This document shows positions 62,075 to 64,000 of a stretch of 64,000 nucleotides of DNA, piece by piece (position 1 is the first letter of the stretch; each line of letters begins with the position of its first letter). The stretch is from NCBI GenBank assembly GCA_963761975.1, contig CAVXIR010000007.1:744001-808000 (forward strand). The letters run 5' to 3'. The position numbers and the translations under genes were made by a program. A model generated the notes under the pieces. It made no database searches. It was not told the DNA's origin and saw only the letters and a program-made list of their open reading frames with translations. This DNA comes from JAMQPK01 sp963761975. Its GTDB lineage: Bacteria; Acidobacteriota; Vicinamibacteria; Vicinamibacterales; JAMQPK01.

Positions 62075-62406
62075 TGCCGCGTGGCGACTTGCTTGGTTCT
62101 CTGGAATACATCGTCCTTCTTGCGCTGGTGCGGCTCGAGGAGAACGTGTACGGAATGACCGTGCGCCGCGAAATCGAAGCACGCACCGGGCGTTCCGTAT
62201 CTATTGGCGCTATCTACGCCACCCTCGAACGGCTCCAGACCAAGGGTTATGTGCGTTCGTTTATCGGCGAGCCGACGGCCGAGCGCGGAGGGAGGGCGAA
62301 GCGGCTGTTCTGCATCGAAGCCGACGGGCGTCGAGCATTGAGAACGACGCAGGAGACGATGCAGAAGATGACGGCGGGCTTGAAAAAGCAGTGGGGCACA
62401 ACGTGA
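62074..62406 (+). CDS. PadR-family transcriptional regulator
   Basis: From the ATG at 62074 the product is 110 residues with the PadR winged helix: LGSLEYIVLLALVRLEENVYGMTVRREIEARTGRSVSIGAIYATLERLQTKGYVRSFI, followed by a wing and a C-terminal dimerisation helix. In Acidobacteriota these regulators often sit before permease genes of the orphan MacB-like kind, as here. No ribosome binding site is visible; leaderless translation is possible. The start lies inside the palindrome at 62052-62074. Confidence 0.9.
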   Translation: MPRGDLLGSLEYIVLLALVRLEENVYGMTVRREIEARTGRSVSIGAIYATLERLQTKGYVRSFIGEPTAERGGRAKRLFCIEADGRRALRTTQETMQKMTAGLKKQWGTT

Positions 62407-62964
62407 CACAGCGGTCGCCGTCGCGCCTGGCCACCTGGCTTCTGGCCTGCTTTCTGGCGGAGGCAGACAAAGAAGCCGTCATCGGCGACCTGATCGAAGA
62501 ATGTGCCCTCAGGCCATCGCGTTCCCGCGTTCACCTGTCGTGGTGGTATTGGAGCCAGGTCTCACGATCTGATTGCGCCGTTCGTATGGATTGGGGTGCG
62601 GCGCGAGCGTTGGGGTGCGGTGTTCGGCGCTGCAGTGGCGGCGTTCATTCTCGCGAACGTCACCGAGTGGGTCGCGACGAAGGCCATCGCCATGGTCGTG
62701 GACTGGTCCGTCGGCGTACACTGGTCGAATTTCGTCGTCGGCCTTGCGGCGATGGCTCTGGGTGGCTATGTCGGTGCCTGGCTTCGTCCTCATGCGTCGG
62801 GCGTGGTGGCGTTCCTCATCCTCTTGATGGTGATTGTCTTCATGGCAACGATGGGTGTGGGCGAGATGGGTCCTCTCTGGTATCACATCGGCTTTTTGAT
62901 ATTTGGTCCGCTGGCCGCATTGGCAGGTGGAGCTCTCCTGCGGAGGACACGATGCAAAAAGTAA
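62403..62964 (+). pseudogene. membrane protein of the PadR-permease operon, one frameshift
   Basis: The GTG at 62403 overlaps the PadR stop (GTGA). The first 50 residues (RLATWLLACFLAEADKEAVIGDLIEEC..) are typical of the prefix domain found before acidobacterial orphan permeases, and then, after an indel near 62565, the next frame continues with FVWIGVRRERWGAVFGAAVAAFILA and three further hydrophobic segments, ending at 62964. The joined product is about 186 residues. One indel is involved. Confidence 0.65.
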
Positions 62965-63461
62965 TTCTCGCGAGCATGCTGATCTGGTGCGCTGTTGCCG
63001 ACTCTCATAACGTAGCGGCGCAGCAGCCCACCACGGGCGCAGACAGCGTGAGCAAACAGATCATCGGCATGGAGCGTGCTGCGCTCGACCGATGGATCAC
63101 GCTCGACCCTCAGGGTTACCTCGATCTTTACGTGACGGACGTCACATACTTCGATCCCACCACAGACAAGCGCGTCGACGGGCTGCAGGCCATCCAGGCA
63201 CGGCTGGCGCCGATGAAAAACGCCAAAGTGCCCTTTACCGATCGGCGCTACGAAATGATCGATCCGAAGGTTCAACTCCTCGGCGACGTTGCCCTCTTGA
63301 CCTTCAATCTGGTCAATTATGGAAAGCTCCCAGATCGTCCGGAGAGTGTGGTCGCTCGCTGGAACTCTACGGAGGTGTATGGTCGGATTGACGGCAAGTG
63401 GCGACTGATGCACAGTCATTGGTCGTTCGTGAGGCCGGAGGTTAAACCGCCAGGTATGTAG
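62952..63461 (+). CDS. secreted SnoaL/NTF2-like protein (DUF4440)
   Basis: The 169-residue protein has a signal peptide (about 1-23, ending near VAAQQ) and an NTF2-like fold with LDLYVTDVTYFDPTTDKRVDGLQAIQARLAP, RRYEMIDPKVQLLGDVALLTFNLV and WRLMHSHWSFVRP. Similar proteins occur as enzymes or binding domains and often stand next to transporters. GGAGGACAC lies just before the ATG at 62952. Function unknown; probably periplasmic. Confidence 0.75.
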   Translation: MQKVILASMLIWCAVADSHNVAAQQPTTGADSVSKQIIGMERAALDRWITLDPQGYLDLYVTDVTYFDPTTDKRVDGLQAIQARLAPMKNAKVPFTDRRYEMIDPKVQLLGDVALLTFNLVNYGKLPDRPESVVARWNSTEVYGRIDGKWRLMHSHWSFVRPEVKPPGM

Positions 63462-63474
63462 GCGAGAGGCACCC

Positions 63475-64000
63475 ATGCGATATGCCCTTCGAAAGTGGTC
63501 CGCTCATCCGCTCATCGCGCTGCTCGCGATCGCCACCATCGCGCTGGCGATCGGCGTTTGCACGGCCGTGTTCTCCATCATCAGCGCCGTAATCCTCAAG
63601 CCTCTGCCATACAAAGAGGCCGACCGGCTGGTGATGGTGTGGAATGTGAACCCGGTGAAAGGCTTCACCCTCGAGCAGCAGCGGATGAGCGGCTCGTCCA
63701 TGTCGCCGGACGAATTTCGCGACTGGCAGCAGAAGTCGGGTGTGTTCGAAAACATGGTGGCGTTCGGCTCGTGGTTCGGAAGCTTCACGAACGACGAGCA
63801 GCCTGAAGTGTTCTTTGGTTACCAGGTCTCCCAGGGCGGGCTCGATGTCATCGGAACGAGTCCGATGCTGGGCCGGGTGTTCTCACCTGAGGAGCAGAAG
63901 AGTGGCGGGGATCTCGCTCTCGTTCTTCAACACGACTTCTGGCGCCGGCGGTTCAACGGCGATCCGGCGATTGTCGGCAAGACCGTCAAGCTGAACAACC
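63475..64000 (+). CDS. MacB/FtsX-like permease (acidobacterial orphan permease type), N-terminal part
   Basis: Only about 175 residues are inside the window. It has the MacB periplasmic-core pattern: a membrane helix HPLIALLAIATIALAIGVCTAVFSIISAVILKPLPYKEADRLVMVW, then SPDEFRDWQQKSGVFENMVAFG and SPMLGRVFSPEEQKSGGDLALVLQHDFWRRRF. GAGAGG lies before the ATG at 63475. These permeases come in acidobacterial genomes with PadR regulators and usually without an ATPase. The C-terminal half is outside the window. Confidence 0.85.
   Translation, partial: MRYALRKWSAHPLIALLAIATIALAIGVCTAVFSIISAVILKPLPYKEADRLVMVWNVNPVKGFTLEQQRMSGSSMSPDEFRDWQQKSGVFENMVAFGSWFGSFTNDEQPEVFFGYQVSQGGLDVIGTSPMLGRVFSPEEQKSGGDLALVLQHDFWRRRFNGDPAIVGKTVKLNN

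Noticed and set aside
62049..62951. The front part of a 470-codon frame ending at 63461
   Set aside because: The front part crosses the PadR gene in another frame; only residues from the ATG at 62952 (SnoaL-like) and from 62403 (prefix domain) look real.
1..64000. rRNA and tRNA genes
   Set aside because: No stretch with rRNA consensus or a cloverleaf pattern was recognised by reading; a covariance-model scan would be needed to exclude a tRNA.

Overview
The window is about 64 kb of high-GC bacterial DNA. Its gene content points to Acidobacteriota, most likely a Vicinamibacteria-type soil lineage. The clues are a PadR regulator followed by a MacB/FtsX-like permease with the acidobacterial orphan-permease look, a carboxypeptidase-regulatory-domain TonB-dependent receptor, many Tat-exported enzymes, PhoX- and PhoD-type phosphatases, tripartite tricarboxylate transport genes, and many secreted esterases and beta-propellers. 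This placement is inference; no rRNA or tRNA gene was seen. Several genes are broken by single-base frame changes, so either the assembly carries indel errors or parts of the region are decaying.

Layout. 0-9.3 kb: a Tat-exported protein cut by the window edge, two alpha/beta hydrolases, a tannase/feruloyl-esterase, a TctC-TctB fusion, TctA and a TcuA-TcuB pair. Together these look like an esterase plus tricarboxylate or related acid uptake and oxidation module. 9.3-15.5 kb: DUF1801, rhodanese, UPF0158, a PemK/MazF toxin-antitoxin pair with a perfect palindromic operator, an orphan periplasmic binding protein with an amidohydrolase, a polysaccharide deacetylase and an acid phosphatase. 15.7-17.6 kb: an IS630 element inserted exactly at the stop codon of a damaged PsbP-like gene. 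17.9-25.6 kb: secreted hydrolases, a beta-propeller protein, a lipoprotein, and a phospholipid-synthesis trio (CDP-alcohol transferase, PlsC, CdsA) broken by many frame changes. 25.7-33.6 kb: a NarL-type two-component system, an excisionase-like DNA-binding protein, a PhoX-like protein, and a putative sugar-acid set (epimerase or uronate dehydrogenase, UlaG-like hydrolase, enolase-superfamily enzyme).

33.6-51.5 kb is the most unusual part: twelve genes, all on the minus strand, with gaps of 43 bp or less and many overlaps. In transcription order they are PilZ, glycosyltransferase, ABC exporter, phosphotransferase, glycosyltransferase, HprK-like kinase, RtcB-like ligase, COG4671-type glycosyltransferase, TonB-dependent receptor, histidine phosphatase fused to DUF5666-like domains, two tandem phosphotransferase-fold proteins, and a kelch protein. 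I read it as a c-di-GMP-linked system that builds, phosphorylates and exports a surface glycoconjugate. The presence of RtcB and of phosphotransferases lacking the usual catalytic Asp is unexplained.

51.5-64 kb: a repeat-bearing intergenic stretch, a frame-broken alpha/beta-hydrolase-domain gene, a radical SAM protein, a small coiled-coil protein, a PhoD-like phosphatase, a large membrane protein, a divergent FEA1-like/porin pair suggesting metal uptake, and a PadR-regulated permease operon that runs off the window. Short dispersed repeats (GGGTCT palindromes, a GATGGAC tandem repeat, and GC-rich CTCGGCG-type repeats) sit between genes, and in two places inside them.
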